The notes: generated by a model from the letters alone, not told the origin. A stretch of 46,990 nt of DNA from Salinisphaeraceae bacterium (GCA_002683405.1 NYTH01000014.1:1-46990), one strand, 5' to 3'; positions 23,785 through 33,453 are shown, counted from the stretch's first letter. Program-made: numbers and translations.

Positions 23785-25106
23785 TGCGGCGCCTCGGTGT
23801 CCGAAAACTCATTGATCGACAGCCCGACCGACCGGCCCAGCGCCACGAACCCCGGGAATGATGTATCCACGTTGTCGCAGTCGAGGATTTCGATGGCCGA
23901 CCGACTGACCTGCCCTGCCACGGCGAACGCCATGGCCACGCGGTGGTCGCCGTGGCTGTCCACGCGCCCGCCGCCGAGCGGTCCGCCGTGGATGTCCGCG
24001 CCGTCCTCCCGCACGCTCACCTGCACGCCCAGCGCCTGCAGGCCGTCCGCCATCACGGCAATGCGATCGCTTTCCTTCACCCGCAGCTCGGCCGCACCGC
24101 GCAACCGCGTGACGCCCTGCGCGCAGGCAGCGGCCACGAACAGCGCGGGAAATTCGTCGATGGCCAGCGGCACCAGCGCCGGGTCGATATCAATGCCGCG
24201 CAGCGGCGCGTGACGCACCCGAAGATCGGCCACCGGCTCGCCGCCAGCCAGCCGCTCGTTTTCCCGGGTAATGTCCGCGCCCATCTGCTTCAGAATGGTA
24301 AGAACGCCATCCCTCGTGGGATTGACGCCCACGTTGCGCAGCAGCAGTTCGCTGCCCGGCACGATGCTCGCCGCGACCAGCAGGAAGGCAGCCGAAGACA
24401 GATCCGCCGGCACTTCCACATCGCAGGCCCGCAGCGACTGCCCCGGCGCCAGGCGAAGCCGTGCCTTTTCTCGCGTAACAGCAACACCAAAGGCTTCGAA
24501 CATGCGCTCACTGTGATCCCGGCTGGGCCCCGGCTCGGTCAGCGATACCGATTCTTCGGCATACAGCCCCGCCAGCAGCAGGCAGGACTTGACCTGTGCG
24601 CTGGCCACCGGCATGACGTAATCAATGCCCCGCAGAGCCGCCCTGCCCCGGATGTGCAGCGGCGCCCGGCCGCCCTCGGCCGTGTCGATATTCGCACCCA
24701 TGCTGCGCAGCGGCCCCACCACCCGCGCCATGGGGCGCCGGCGCAGGCTGTCATCACCCGTCAGCTCGCTGTCGAAGGCCTGGCCGGCCAGCAAGCCCGA
24801 CAGCAGCCGCATCGACGTGCCCGAGTTGCCCACGTCGAGCGCGGACTCGGGGCGTTGCAGGCCGTGCAGGCCAACGCCGCGCACCAGAAGGCGGCCGGCG
24901 CCGGCGTCATGCTCGATATCCACCCCCATCTGCCGGAATGCGGCCATCGTCGCGAGGCAGTCGGCCCCTTCGAGAAATCCCGTCACGCGGATGTCGCCCT
25001 CGGCCAGCGCCCCGAACATGATGGCCCGGTGGGAAATGGACTTGTCGCCGGGCACGGTAGCCTCACCCGACAGCGGGCGTCCCGCCTGCGCGCGAAACCG
25101 CCGCAT
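23781..25106 (-). CDS. aroA: 3-phosphoshikimate 1-carboxyvinyltransferase (EPSP synthase, class II-like)
   Basis: AroA joins shikimate-3-phosphate and PEP in the chorismate pathway. The 441-residue protein contains GDKSISHRA at the N-terminus, LDVGNSGTSMRLL, SAQVKSCLLLAGLYA, SRDHSERM, NPTRDG, and LRVKESDRI near the end. The combination GDK-S, SAQ-x-K, R-x-H-x-E and N-x-TR is what separates class II EPSP synthases from the E. coli-like class I. Class II enzymes often tolerate glyphosate. The ATG overlaps the tyrA stop by one base (TGATG). In Pseudomonas relatives, as I remember, TyrA and AroA are fused into one protein at this position. Confidence 0.96.
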   Translation of the reverse strand: MRRFRAQAGRPLSGEATVPGDKSISHRAIMFGALAEGDIRVTGFLEGADCLATMAAFRQMGVDIEHDAGAGRLLVRGVGLHGLQRPESALDVGNSGTSMRLLSGLLAGQAFDSELTGDDSLRRRPMARVVGPLRSMGANIDTAEGGRAPLHIRGRAALRGIDYVMPVASAQVKSCLLLAGLYAEESVSLTEPGPSRDHSERMFEAFGVAVTREKARLRLAPGQSLRACDVEVPADLSSAAFLLVAASIVPGSELLLRNVGVNPTRDGVLTILKQMGADITRENERLAGGEPVADLRVRHAPLRGIDIDPALVPLAIDEFPALFVAAACAQGVTRLRGAAELRVKESDRIAVMADGLQALGVQVSVREDGADIHGGPLGGGRVDSHGDHRVAMAFAVAGQVSRSAIEILDCDNVDTSFPGFVALGRSVGLSINEFSDTEAPQ

Positions 25107-26017
25107 CAGTGATCCGCCTGCCGGCCGACCCGCTCGACAAAGCCGTCCCGAGCCAGCTTGGCCCGGGCGAACAGCTGTCTGACCTCGGCCCAGCGGCCGT
25201 TGTCGATATCCGCGCGCAGCCGGTTCAGCCCGCCCAGATAGTCGTCGAGCACGCTCAACAGCGCGTCGCGGTTGCCCTCGGCAATGTCGACCCACATGTC
25301 CGGGCTTGATGAGGCGATCCGGCTGAAGTCGGCAAAACCGCCGGCCGCGTATTCAAACACTTCACGCCGCTCGGCCATGCGCGCCAGCGTGTCCACAAGG
25401 CTGTAGGCCAGCAGATGCGGCAGATGGCTCGTGGCCGCGAGAACCTCATCGTGATGATCAGCGTCCATGTCGACCACATCGGCGCCGACCGCCTGCCAGA
25501 GCGCCCGCACCGCGCTCACGGCCTGCATGTCGGTCTGTTCCAGCGGCGTGAGAATCACGCGGCGACCTTCGAAAAGGGTGGGAAACGCGGCCTCCACGCC
25601 GCTCTGTTCGGTGCCCGCCACCGGATGCCCGGGCACGAAACGCGGCGGCACGGCGCCAAAGGCGGCCTGCGCGGCCCGAATGACGCTGGCCTTGGTGCTG
25701 CCGGCATCGGTAATGATGGTCTCCGGCGCAAGCTGACCGGCCATCGCCTCGAATACCGCCTGACTGGCGCCCACGGGCATGGCCAGCAGCACCAGATCGG
25801 CCCCGCGCACGGCCTCCTGCACGCTGGTGCTGTAGTCGTCGATCACGCCCAGCGCCACACCGCGAGCCAGGTGCTCGGCATTGCGGCCGCAGCCCGTGAT
25901 ATGACCCGCCAGACGCTGCTGCTTCAACGCCAGCGCAAAGGACCCGCCGATCAGCCCGACGCCAATGATCGCCACGCGCTCGAAACGCCGGTCGGCCGCT
26001 TCAGCCCGGCCGCTCAC
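25106..26017 (-). CDS. tyrA: Prephenate dehydrogenase
   Basis: TyrA oxidatively decarboxylates prephenate to 4-hydroxyphenylpyruvate for tyrosine. The 303-residue protein has an N-terminal Rossmann motif (VAIIGVGLIGGSFALAL), DLVLLAMPVGA, TDAGSTKASV, the substrate-binding GHPVAGTEQSGVEAA, and a C-terminal helical dimerisation domain (AATSHLPHLLAYSLV). It has no chorismate mutase or ACT domain, so it is the monofunctional type. I chose a GTG at 26017 because it overlaps the hisC stop by 4 bp (GTGA) and gives a normal N-terminus; the longer frame to 26182 is an antisense-like extension within hisC. Confidence 0.94.
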   Translation of the reverse strand: MSGRAEAADRRFERVAIIGVGLIGGSFALALKQQRLAGHITGCGRNAEHLARGVALGVIDDYSTSVQEAVRGADLVLLAMPVGASQAVFEAMAGQLAPETIITDAGSTKASVIRAAQAAFGAVPPRFVPGHPVAGTEQSGVEAAFPTLFEGRRVILTPLEQTDMQAVSAVRALWQAVGADVVDMDADHHDEVLAATSHLPHLLAYSLVDTLARMAERREVFEYAAGGFADFSRIASSSPDMWVDIAEGNRDALLSVLDDYLGGLNRLRADIDNGRWAEVRQLFARAKLARDGFVERVGRQADH

Positions 26018-27132
26018 GCCGTCTCCAGCGCCCGGCCAAGCGCGCCCAGGAATCGGTCGTTTTCCTTGGGCAGTCCCACGGTCACGCGCAGGTGCTGCGG
26101 CAAACCGTAGCCGGCCATGGGCCGCACGATCACCCCGGCGCGCAGCAGCGCCTCGTACACGGGCGTGCTGGGCTGGCGGCAATCGAAGGTAAGGAAATTG
26201 GCCTGTGACGGCAGCACGGTCAGGCCCATGCTCTGCAGCGCGTCATGCACGCGGCGACGCTCTTCGGTGTTGAGCTCGATGGAGCGCGCCACATGGGCCT
26301 GATCATCCAGCGCCGCCTCGGCGCAATCCAGCGCGAGCTGGTTGACGTTGAAGGGCTGGCGGGCGCGATTGAGCAGGTCCGCCACCTCGGGCGACGACAG
26401 CGAGTAGCCCACCCGCAGGGCCGCCAGTCCGTGAATCTTGGAAAAGGTCCGCGTGACCACGAGGTTCGGATACTTGTCCAGCCAGGCCCGGCTGGGCGGA
26501 CGCAGGGACGGCTTCAGGTATTCGTTGTAGGCCTCGTCCAGCAGCACCACGGAGTCGGCCGGCGCCGCCTGCAGCAGACGCTCGATTTCCTCGGCCTGAC
26601 ACCAGGTGCCGGTCGGATTGTTGGGGCTGGCCACGAAAATGACGCCCGGCGCCTGCCCGACGTTGGCGATAAAACCGTCCAGATCGTGACCGAACGGCAT
26701 CGCCGCCTCGGCCGGATGCGCCGGGATCTCGATGAATGGCGCGCCCGAGGCCAGCGAGACGAGCTTGTAGATGGCAAAGCCGTATTGGGAAAACATGGCC
26801 GGACGATCGGCCCGTAGGAACACGCGGCCCACCAGTTCGAGCAGATCGTTGGAGCCGTTGCCCAGCGTGATCCGGTCGGGATCGATCTTGTGATGCCGCG
26901 CCAGGCGCTCCTTGAGCTTGAAACCGTTGCCGTCGGGATAGCGGCCCAGCTCGCCGCGCCAGTCACGCAGCAGCTCGCGCACCGAGGCGCCGCAGCCGAG
27001 CGGATTCTCGTTGGACGCCAGCTTGATGATGTCCGACAGGCCCAGCTGACGCTTGAGCGTTTCGACCGGCAGGCCCGGTTCGTAGGGTGACAACTGCGCC
27101 ACACCGCTGTTTGCCCGGTCAAAAAGAGTCAT
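26014..27132 (-). CDS. hisC: Histidinol-phosphate/aromatic aminotransferase (HisC2 type)
   Basis: A PLP-dependent class I/II aminotransferase of 372 residues. Conserved elements are KLASNENPLGCG near the N-terminus, GNGSNDLLEL, SPNNPTGTW, VLLDEAYNEY and the Schiff-base lysine in TRTFSKIHGLAALRVGY. It lies between pheA and tyrA, not in a histidine operon. By analogy with the same position in Pseudomonas and Xanthomonas, it probably aminates phenylpyruvate and hydroxyphenylpyruvate, though histidinol-phosphate activity is likely too. It starts 56 bp after pheA and overlaps tyrA by 4 bp. Confidence 0.93.
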   Translation of the reverse strand: MTLFDRANSGVAQLSPYEPGLPVETLKRQLGLSDIIKLASNENPLGCGASVRELLRDWRGELGRYPDGNGFKLKERLARHHKIDPDRITLGNGSNDLLELVGRVFLRADRPAMFSQYGFAIYKLVSLASGAPFIEIPAHPAEAAMPFGHDLDGFIANVGQAPGVIFVASPNNPTGTWCQAEEIERLLQAAPADSVVLLDEAYNEYLKPSLRPPSRAWLDKYPNLVVTRTFSKIHGLAALRVGYSLSSPEVADLLNRARQPFNVNQLALDCAEAALDDQAHVARSIELNTEERRRVHDALQSMGLTVLPSQANFLTFDCRQPSTPVYEALLRAGVIVRPMAGYGLPQHLRVTVGLPKENDRFLGALGRALETA

Positions 27133-27188
27133 TCATCACGCCTTCAATACAGGAGAGTGGGCTGCGCCGCGCCGACGCGCCGACAACG

Positions 27189-28271
27189 CTAGAGCACGGC
27201 CTTGGGATAGGACCCCAGAATCTTCAGAAAGGCGGCATCGCTTTCAATGCGCTCGAGCACCTGCTTCACGCGCGGCTCCTCGACGTGCCCCTCCAGATCA
27301 ATGAAGAAATTGTAGTCCCAGGCCTGGCGCCGCGAGGGCCGCGACTCGATCCGCGACAGGTCCACGCCGGCCTCGGCCGCCGGGGCCAGCAGGCGATGCA
27401 GCATGCCGGGCTGGTTGCGAATGGAAACCAGCACCGACGTCATGTCCGCCCCCGTGGAGGGTACGGCCTGCCGGCCGAGCACCAGAAACCGGGTGGTGTT
27501 GTTCGGGTCGTCCTCGATGTTGGCCGCCAGGACCGACAGTTCGTACAGGTCGGATGCCGCCCGGCCGGCGATCGCGGCCGACTGGGACTCCTGACGCACC
27601 ATGCGGGCCGCCTGACCGTTGCTGGCCACGGCCTCGCGCACCACGTTGGGCATGTTTGCATCCAGCCACTTGCGGCACTGCGCCAGCGACTGGGCGTGGG
27701 CCACCACGCGCTTGACCGACGCCAGATCCGACGCGTTCGACAGCAAATGATGATGCACCGCCAGCGCAACCTCACCGCAGATCGACAGCGGACTCCCCAC
27801 CAGCTGATCCAGCGTATAGCTGACCACGCCTTCGGTGGAATTTTCTACCGGCACCACGCCGTAGTGGGCGTTGCCGGCTTCCACTTCCCGGAAAATCTCG
27901 TCGATGGCGGCCAGGGCGACTGCGTCCACCGAATGGCCGAAATGCTTGTACACCGCGGCCTGCGTATAGGTACCTTCGGGGCCCAGATAGGCGACCTTCA
28001 GCGGGGATTCGAGGGACAGACAGGCCGACATGATCTCGCGCATCAGCCGGGTGATGGTCTCGTCCGCCAGCGGTCCGCCATTGCGCTGTTTGACGGCGCG
28101 CAGCACCTCGGCCTCGCGGGCCGGGCGATAGAAATCCCCCGTATCGCCATCCGCGGCCTTGATCCGGGCGATTTCCTGCGCCACGCCGGCTCGCTCCGCG
28201 ATCAGCCCCTGTATTCTTTCATCAAGCGAATCAATCGCCTGGCGCGCCTTTTTGAGATTGTCGTTCGCCAT
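27189..28271 (-). CDS. pheA: Bifunctional chorismate mutase/prephenate dehydratase
   Basis: PheA converts chorismate to prephenate and then phenylpyruvate. The 360-residue protein has an AroQ chorismate mutase domain (1–90: ARQAIDSLDERIQGLIAERA), a prephenate dehydratase domain (about 93–270: VAYLGPEGTYTQAA, VPVENSTEGVV, NNTTRFLVLG) and a C-terminal ACT domain (about 280–355) with the phenylalanine-sensing motif SRIESRPSRR. All three expected modules are present, so feedback inhibition by phenylalanine is expected. It starts 12 bp after the serA stop. Confidence 0.97.
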   Translation of the reverse strand: MANDNLKKARQAIDSLDERIQGLIAERAGVAQEIARIKAADGDTGDFYRPAREAEVLRAVKQRNGGPLADETITRLMREIMSACLSLESPLKVAYLGPEGTYTQAAVYKHFGHSVDAVALAAIDEIFREVEAGNAHYGVVPVENSTEGVVSYTLDQLVGSPLSICGEVALAVHHHLLSNASDLASVKRVVAHAQSLAQCRKWLDANMPNVVREAVASNGQAARMVRQESQSAAIAGRAASDLYELSVLAANIEDDPNNTTRFLVLGRQAVPSTGADMTSVLVSIRNQPGMLHRLLAPAAEAGVDLSRIESRPSRRQAWDYNFFIDLEGHVEEPRVKQVLERIESDAAFLKILGSYPKAVL

Positions 28272-28283
28272 GGGCCGCCCGGT

Positions 28284-29474
28284 TCAGCGATCGCCGGACA
28301 CCAGGTCCAGGTAGCGGCAGGACAGCACACCCTCGATGGCGCAAATTTCCTGGAGCGCCTCATCCGGCACCGGCGAGTCCACATCCACCATGGTGTAGGC
28401 GATTTCCTCGCGCGACTTGTTGAGCAGATCGGCAATATTCAGGCCGTGCTTGGCCAGCGTGGACGAAATCTGCCCGACCATGTTCGGCACGTTGGCGTTG
28501 ACCACGCACAGCCGGTGCGCGCCGTCCGTCGGCGGTAGAATCGCCTCGGGGAAGTTCACGGCGTTGCGGATGTTGCCCACTTCCAGATAGTCGCGTAGCT
28601 GATCCGCCACCATGACCGCGCAGTTATCCTCGGCTTCATCGGTGGAGGCGCCCAGGTGAGGCAGCGCTACCACTTTCGGGTGGTTCTTGTTGATATTGCT
28701 CGGGAAATCGCAGACGTAAGCGGCCAGTTTGCCGCTGTCCAGCGCGTTGATCACGGCCTGCTCGTCGACGATGCCGTCGCGCGAAAAGTTCAGCAGCACG
28801 GCGCCGTCACGCATGACCTGAATCCGCTTTTCGTCCAGCATGCCGCGGGTGTGGTCGTTCAGCGGCACGTGCATCGACACGAACTCCGACCGGGCGAGCA
28901 GATCGTCCACCGATACAGCCTCGGCCACGCCGGCATGCAGGCGCCAGGCGTTACCGATGGTCATTTTCGGGTCGAAACCCACCACCGACATGCCCAGATC
29001 GCTGGCGGCGTTGGCCACCTGCACACCGATGGCGCCCAGACCGATCACGCCCAGCGTGCGCCCGGGCAGCTCCATACCCTTGAATTTCTTCTTGCCGGCC
29101 TCGACCTGCTTGTGCAGCTCGGCGTCGTCGCCCTGCAGACCGGCCACGTATTGCGCCGCCGGAATGATGTTGCGCGACGCCAGAAAAAGGCCCGCCAGAA
29201 CCAGTTCCTTGACCGCATTGGCGTTGGCACCCGGCGCATTGAACACCGGCACGCCGCGCTTGCTCATATCGGCCACGGGAATATTGTTGACGCCGGCGCC
29301 GGCCCGGCCGATGGCCCTGACCGAATCCGGGATCTCCATGTCGTGCATGTTGTGCGAGCGCAGCATGACGGCGTCGGGGCTGCTCAGGTGGGAGGCCACC
29401 TCGTAGATTTCACGCGGCAGCCGGTTGAGACCCACGGGCGAAATATTATTCAACGTCTGAATTCTGAACGGCAT
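28284..29474 (-). CDS. serA: D-3-phosphoglycerate dehydrogenase with C-terminal ACT domain
   Basis: This is the first enzyme of the phosphorylated serine pathway. In the 396-residue protein the NAD-binding domain has LGVIGLGAIGVQVANAASDLG, the catalytic Arg in NFSRDGIVDE and the catalytic Glu/His region ending PHLGASTDEAEDN. The last 75 residues are an ACT domain (LCVVNANVPNMVGQISSTLAKHGLNIADL) that would bind serine. It lacks the intervening ASB domain of long-form enzymes. Its position between serC and pheA is unusual; in the classical supraoperon pheA follows serC directly. A hairpin and a −10-like element lie upstream. Confidence 0.96.
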   Translation of the reverse strand: MPFRIQTLNNISPVGLNRLPREIYEVASHLSSPDAVMLRSHNMHDMEIPDSVRAIGRAGAGVNNIPVADMSKRGVPVFNAPGANANAVKELVLAGLFLASRNIIPAAQYVAGLQGDDAELHKQVEAGKKKFKGMELPGRTLGVIGLGAIGVQVANAASDLGMSVVGFDPKMTIGNAWRLHAGVAEAVSVDDLLARSEFVSMHVPLNDHTRGMLDEKRIQVMRDGAVLLNFSRDGIVDEQAVINALDSGKLAAYVCDFPSNINKNHPKVVALPHLGASTDEAEDNCAVMVADQLRDYLEVGNIRNAVNFPEAILPPTDGAHRLCVVNANVPNMVGQISSTLAKHGLNIADLLNKSREEIAYTMVDVDSPVPDEALQEICAIEGVLSCRYLDLVSGDR

Positions 29475-29504
29475 GTCGGGTTCCGTTATCGATATGGCAG
29501 ATGC

Positions 29505-29549
29505 GCGCCGGCAAAGCCGGCGCTTCGAGGAAATCGGGCGCGTATTGTA
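29505..29549 (-). promoter_or_regulatory. Possible serA promoter element and leader hairpin
   Basis: On the minus strand TACAAT (29549–29544) is a good −10 hexamer without a clear −35 partner. About 20 bases downstream a perfect 8-bp hairpin, GCGCCGGC/GCCGGCGC with a TTT loop (29505–29523), sits in what would be the serA leader. It could be an attenuator or a partial terminator of serC; no T run follows. Confidence 0.4.
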
Positions 29550-29609
29550 GAGCAGTTGACGCGAAATACTTCCCGGCCTGCTCAGCCGGCTGCAGCAGCC
29601 GGTGCCGGC

Positions 29610-30692
29610 TCAGCCCTTGCGCTGCTCGAAGTCCTTCATGAAGTCGATCAGTTTGTCCACGCCGGCCTCGGGCATGGCGTTGTAGATGCTGGCCCGCATG
29701 CCGCCCACGGAGCGATGACCCTTGAGCGTCGTCAGTCCGGCCGCCTCGGCTTCGGTCAGAAAGGCCTTGTTGGCCTCATCGTCGGCCAGCAGGAACGGCA
29801 CGTTCATGCGCGAGCGGCAGCCGGGCTCCACCGGGTTGCTGTAGAACCCGGAGGCATCGATAAAGTCGTAAAGCTTGCCGGCCTTGCGCGCATTGATCTC
29901 GGCCATGCCCTCCAGGCCGCCCTGGCGCTTGAGCCACTGGAAGGTCAGACCGGCTACGTACCAGGCGAAGCACGGCGGCGTGTTGAGCATGGAATCGGCT
30001 TCGGCCTGCTGCTGGTAATCCAGAAACATGGGGGTGTCGGCCCGCGGGTTGCCGATGAGGTCCTTGCGCACGATCACGATGGTCACGCCGGCCGGGCCCA
30101 CGTTCTTCTGGGCGCCGGCGTAGATCAGTCCGTAGCGGCTGACGTCGACCGGACGGGACAGGAAGTTGGAGGACATGTCCGCCACCAGCGGCACGTCACC
30201 CACGTCCGGGATATCGCTGAACTCGACACCCTCGATCGTCTCATTGGGGGTGTAATGCAGGTAGGCGGCGTCGCCATCGAGCTGCCAGTCGGCCACGGCG
30301 GGCAGCGTCTGGAAGCCCTGCTCCGCGGTGCTGGCGGCAACCGACGACTTGATGTACTTGGCGGCCTCCTTGTGGGCCTTCTTGCCCCAGCTGCCGGTAA
30401 TGACGTAATCGGCCTGCGCCTTGTCCGCGCACAGATTCAGCGGAATGCCCGCGAACTGGCCGGTGGCGCCGCCCTGCAAAAACAGCACGGCATAGTCGTC
30501 GGGCACGTTGAGCAGCTCACGCAGGTCGCGTGTGGCGGCATCCGCGATGGAGACGAACGCATCGCCCCGGTGGCTCATTTCCATGACCGACATGCCGCTG
30601 CCCTGCCAGTCCATCATTTCGTCGCGGACCTGGGCGAGGACCTCTTCCGGCAGCGTGGCCGGGCCTGCACTGAAGTTGTATACGCGTGACAT
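29610..30692 (-). CDS. serC: Phosphoserine aminotransferase
   Basis: SerC transaminates 3-phosphohydroxypyruvate to phosphoserine and also serves pyridoxal phosphate synthesis. The 360-residue protein begins MSRVYNFSAGPATLPEEVL, which is diagnostic. It has LQGGATGQFAGIPLNL, the PLP lysine in YAGAQKNVGPAGVT, and RMNVPF and GHRSVGGMRASIYNAM near the end. The start at 30692 follows from the conserved N-terminus; the ribosome site is weak. It is separated from gyrA upstream by an inverted repeat element and starts the serC–serA–pheA–hisC–tyrA–aroA–cmk–rpsA–ihfB series. Confidence 0.97.
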   Translation of the reverse strand: MSRVYNFSAGPATLPEEVLAQVRDEMMDWQGSGMSVMEMSHRGDAFVSIADAATRDLRELLNVPDDYAVLFLQGGATGQFAGIPLNLCADKAQADYVITGSWGKKAHKEAAKYIKSSVAASTAEQGFQTLPAVADWQLDGDAAYLHYTPNETIEGVEFSDIPDVGDVPLVADMSSNFLSRPVDVSRYGLIYAGAQKNVGPAGVTIVIVRKDLIGNPRADTPMFLDYQQQAEADSMLNTPPCFAWYVAGLTFQWLKRQGGLEGMAEINARKAGKLYDFIDASGFYSNPVEPGCRSRMNVPFLLADDEANKAFLTEAEAAGLTTLKGHRSVGGMRASIYNAMPEAGVDKLIDFMKDFEQRKG

Positions 30693-30727
30693 ATTGCTTT
30701 TCACTACTTTGAAATCGTTCAAGAAAA

Positions 30728-30875
30728 CCACAGAGGCGCAAAGAGCGCAGAGCACCAGGCGTTACAGCAAATCACGTGGAGTAGCGAACTCTTGATTATC
30801 TGGACCTAACGCCAGTAGAGACAGGGGAAACAACCGGCGTAATACTCGATCTCTGTGTTCTCTGTGCCTCTGTGG
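30728..30875. repeat. Inverted-repeat element between gyrA and serC (family C)
   Basis: A 25-bp arm beginning CCACAGAGGCGCAAAGAG (30728–30752) and its inverted copy (30851–30875) agree at 21 of 25 positions and enclose about 100 bp. CACAGAG-type repeats of this kind occur widely in bacterial genomes, from memory. No ORF lies inside. The right arm ends four bases before the gyrA stop codon, so the element may form the gyrA mRNA 3' hairpin and may include or displace the serC promoter. Confidence 0.8.
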
Positions 30876-30879
30876 CGCT

Positions 30880-33453
30880 TTACTCGGCCGGCGCAGCGTC
30901 GCCGTCATCATCGCCGCCCTCTTCGTCTTCATCCACCGCGATGCGATCAATGCCGACCAGGCGCTGATTGTCGGCCAGACGAATAATGCGCACGCCCTGG
31001 GTATTGCGCCCCAGAATCGATATTTCCTGGACCTGGGTGCGAATCATGGTGCCGGAATTTGAAATGAGCATGACCTCGTCGTCGGGTGCGACCTGGGTCG
31101 CGCCCACCACCGCGCCGGTCTTCTTGCTCTGCGCCAGCGCGATCACGCCCTGGCCACCGCGCCCGCGCAGCGGATAGTCGCCCACGTCGGTGCGCTTGCC
31201 GTAGCCGTTTTCGGAGAGCGTGAGAATGTGGCCCTCACGCAGCACGATCAGCGCGATCACGGCCTGTTTGTCGGTCAGCTTGATGCCCCGCACGCCAGCG
31301 GCCACGCGGCCCATGGACCGCACGTCCTTTTCCTCGAAGCGGATGACCTTGCCGGCATCGGAAAACAGCATGATTTCCGACTCGCCGTGCGTGAGATCCA
31401 CGCCGACCAGGCCATCGTCGTCGGCCAGATCGATGGCGATAATGCCGTTGGCGCGCGGCCGCGAATAGTCCGCCAGCGGGGTCTTCTTGACCTTGCCGCG
31501 GCGCGTGGCGAAGAACACGTTCTCGCCTGTGGTGAAATCGGTGACCGGCAGGACCTGGCTGATGCGCTCATCCGGCTCCAGCGGCAGCAGGTTGACGATG
31601 GGACGCCCGCGCGCGCCGCGACCGGCGCTGGGCAGTTCGTAGACCTTCAGCCAGTAGGCCTTGCCGGCGGAGGAGAAGCACAGCAGCGTGTCGTGGGTGT
31701 GGGTCACCCACAGCTTGTCGATGAAATCCTCGTCCTTGGTCTTGGTGGCCGACTTGCCGCGTCCGCCGCGCCGCTGTGCCTGATAATCGGCCAGCGGCTG
31801 GGATTTCACGTAACCCTCGTGGGTCAGCGTGACTACCACGTCCTCCGGCGTGATCAGGTCGGCCGTGGTCAGATCGAGCCGATCATCCAGAATTTCCGTG
31901 CGGCGGGCATCGCCGTATTCCTCGCGGATGGCCACTAGCTCGTCGCGAATCACCTCGAACAGCCGGGCGCGGCTGGCCAGAATGTCGAGATAGTCGGCAA
32001 TGCGCTCGAGAATCTGCTCGAACTCGTCGATGATCTTGTCCTGCTCCAGCCCGGTCAGGCGGTGCAGCTGCAGATCGAGGATGGCGTTGGCCTGGGTTTC
32101 GGTCAGCCGGTAGCCGGCATCGGTCAGGCCGAATTCGCGCGACAGATCGCGCGGCCGGGAGGCGTCGGCGCCCGCCCGGTCGAGCATGCCGGTCACCTGA
32201 CCCGGCGCCCAGTCACGCCCCATCAGCCCTTCGCGGGCCTCGGCGCGATTGGCCGAGGCGCGAATCATCTCGATCACCTCGTCGATATTGGCCAGCGCCA
32301 CGGCGAGGCCTTCCAGCACGTGGGCCCGGGCCCGCGCCTTGGCCAGTTCATACTGCGTACGGCGGGTGACCACCTCGCGGCGATGCAGGATGAAGGCCTC
32401 GAGAATATCCTTCAGGCTCAGCGTCTTGGGCTGACCGCCGTCCAGCGCCACCATGTTGATGCCGAACACCATCTGCATCTGCGAATGGCGATAGAGGTTG
32501 TTCAGCACCACCTCGGGCGTTTCGCTCCGGCGCAGCTCGATGACCATGCGCATGCCGTCCTTGTCGGACTCGTCACGCAGTTCGGTAATGCCCTCGATGC
32601 GCTTTTCCTTGACCAGCTCGGCGATCTTTTCCAGCAGCCGGGCCTTGTTCACCTGGTAGGGTAGCTCGGTAACGATAATGGCCTGCTTGCCGCGCTCGTC
32701 CACGTCTTCGAAGTGCGTGCGCGCCCGCATGTACACCCGGCCGCGGCCGGTCTCGTAGGCCTCGCGTATGCCCTCCGCGCCGTTGATCATGGCGGCGGTC
32801 GGAAAATCCGGGCCCGGGATGTACTGCATCAGGTCGGCCACGGTCAGCGACTCGTCGTCGACCAGCGCGATACAGGCGTCAATGACCTCGGTCAGATTGT
32901 GTGGCGGAATGTTGGTGGCCATGCCCACCGCAATGCCCGTGCCGCCATTGACCAGCAGATTCGGAATGCGCGTGGGCAGTACGGAGGGCTCGCTTTCCGA
33001 CTCGTCGTAGTTCGGAATGAAGTCGACCGTGTCCTTGTCGATATCCGCGAGCAGCTCATGCGCCAGCTTGGACATGCGCACTTCGGTGTAGCGCATGGCC
33101 GCCGGCGCGTCGCCGTCCACCGAGCCGAAGTTGCCCTGCCCGTCCACCAGCAGATAGCGCATGGAAAACGGCTGCGCCATGCGCACGATGGTGTCGTACA
33201 CGGCGGTGTCGCCGTGCGGGTGGTACTTACCGATGACATCGCCCACCACGCGGGCGGACTTCTTGTAGGGCTTGTTGTAGTCGTTCCCCAGCTCCCGCAT
33301 GGCGTGCAGCACGCGGCGGTGGACCGGCTTGAGCCCGTCCCTGACATCCGGCAGCGCCCGCCCCACGATCACGCTCATGGCGTAATCCAGATAGGACTGG
33401 CGCATCTCGTCTTCGAGATTGACCGGCAGGATTTCCTTGGCGACTTCCGACAT
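30880..33453 (-). CDS. gyrA: DNA gyrase subunit A
   Basis: GyrA introduces negative supercoils together with GyrB. The 857-residue protein has the breakage-reunion domain with catalytic Tyr in [11 protein letters not shown] (near residue 122) and a C-terminal β-pinwheel with the GyrA box [10 protein letters not shown]. The last residues are acidic ([12 protein letters not shown]). The quinolone-resistance region reads [10 protein letters not shown], so the position equivalent to E. coli Ser83 is Thr and Asp87 is kept. Thr is a natural variant in several gammaproteobacteria and does not by itself indicate selected resistance. It is divergent from mtaD. Confidence 0.98.
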   Translation of the reverse strand: MSEVAKEILPVNLEDEMRQSYLDYAMSVIVGRALPDVRDGLKPVHRRVLHAMRELGNDYNKPYKKSARVVGDVIGKYHPHGDTAVYDTIVRMAQPFSMRYLLVDGQGNFGSVDGDAPAAMRYTEVRMSKLAHELLADIDKDTVDFIPNYDESESEPSVLPTRIPNLLVNGGTGIAVGMATNIPPHNLTEVIDACIALVDDESLTVADLMQYIPGPDFPTAAMINGAEGIREAYETGRGRVYMRARTHFEDVDERGKQAIIVTELPYQVNKARLLEKIAELVKEKRIEGITELRDESDKDGMRMVIELRRSETPEVVLNNLYRHSQMQMVFGINMVALDGGQPKTLSLKDILEAFILHRREVVTRRTQYELAKARARAHVLEGLAVALANIDEVIEMIRASANRAEAREGLMGRDWAPGQVTGMLDRAGADASRPRDLSREFGLTDAGYRLTETQANAILDLQLHRLTGLEQDKIIDEFEQILERIADYLDILASRARLFEVIRDELVAIREEYGDARRTEILDDRLDLTTADLITPEDVVVTLTHEGYVKSQPLADYQAQRRGGRGKSATKTKDEDFIDKLWVTHTHDTLLCFSSAGKAYWLKVYELPSAGRGARGRPIVNLLPLEPDERISQVLPVTDFTTGENVFFATRRGKVKKTPLADYSRPRANGIIAIDLADDDGLVGVDLTHGESEIMLFSDAGKVIRFEEKDVRSMGRVAAGVRGIKLTDKQAVIALIVLREGHILTLSENGYGKRTDVGDYPLRGRGGQGVIALAQSKKTGAVVGATQVAPDDEVMLISNSGTMIRTQVQEISILGRNTQGVRIIRLADNQRLVGIDRIAVDEDEEGGDDDGDAAPAE

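Noticed and set aside
28656-30689. 677-codon open frame on the plus strand across serA and serC
   Set aside because: It is antisense to two strongly supported genes, has no family signature, and results from the codon bias of GC-rich sequence. Similar long antisense frames over rpsA, phoH-like, aroA, pheA and the mtaD–ubiG–mupP block were rejected for the same reason.
33000-33250. Quinolone-resistance mutation in gyrA
   Set aside because: Thr at the Ser83-equivalent position is a natural residue in several gammaproteobacteria, and Asp87 is unchanged. Sequence alone does not support selected resistance.
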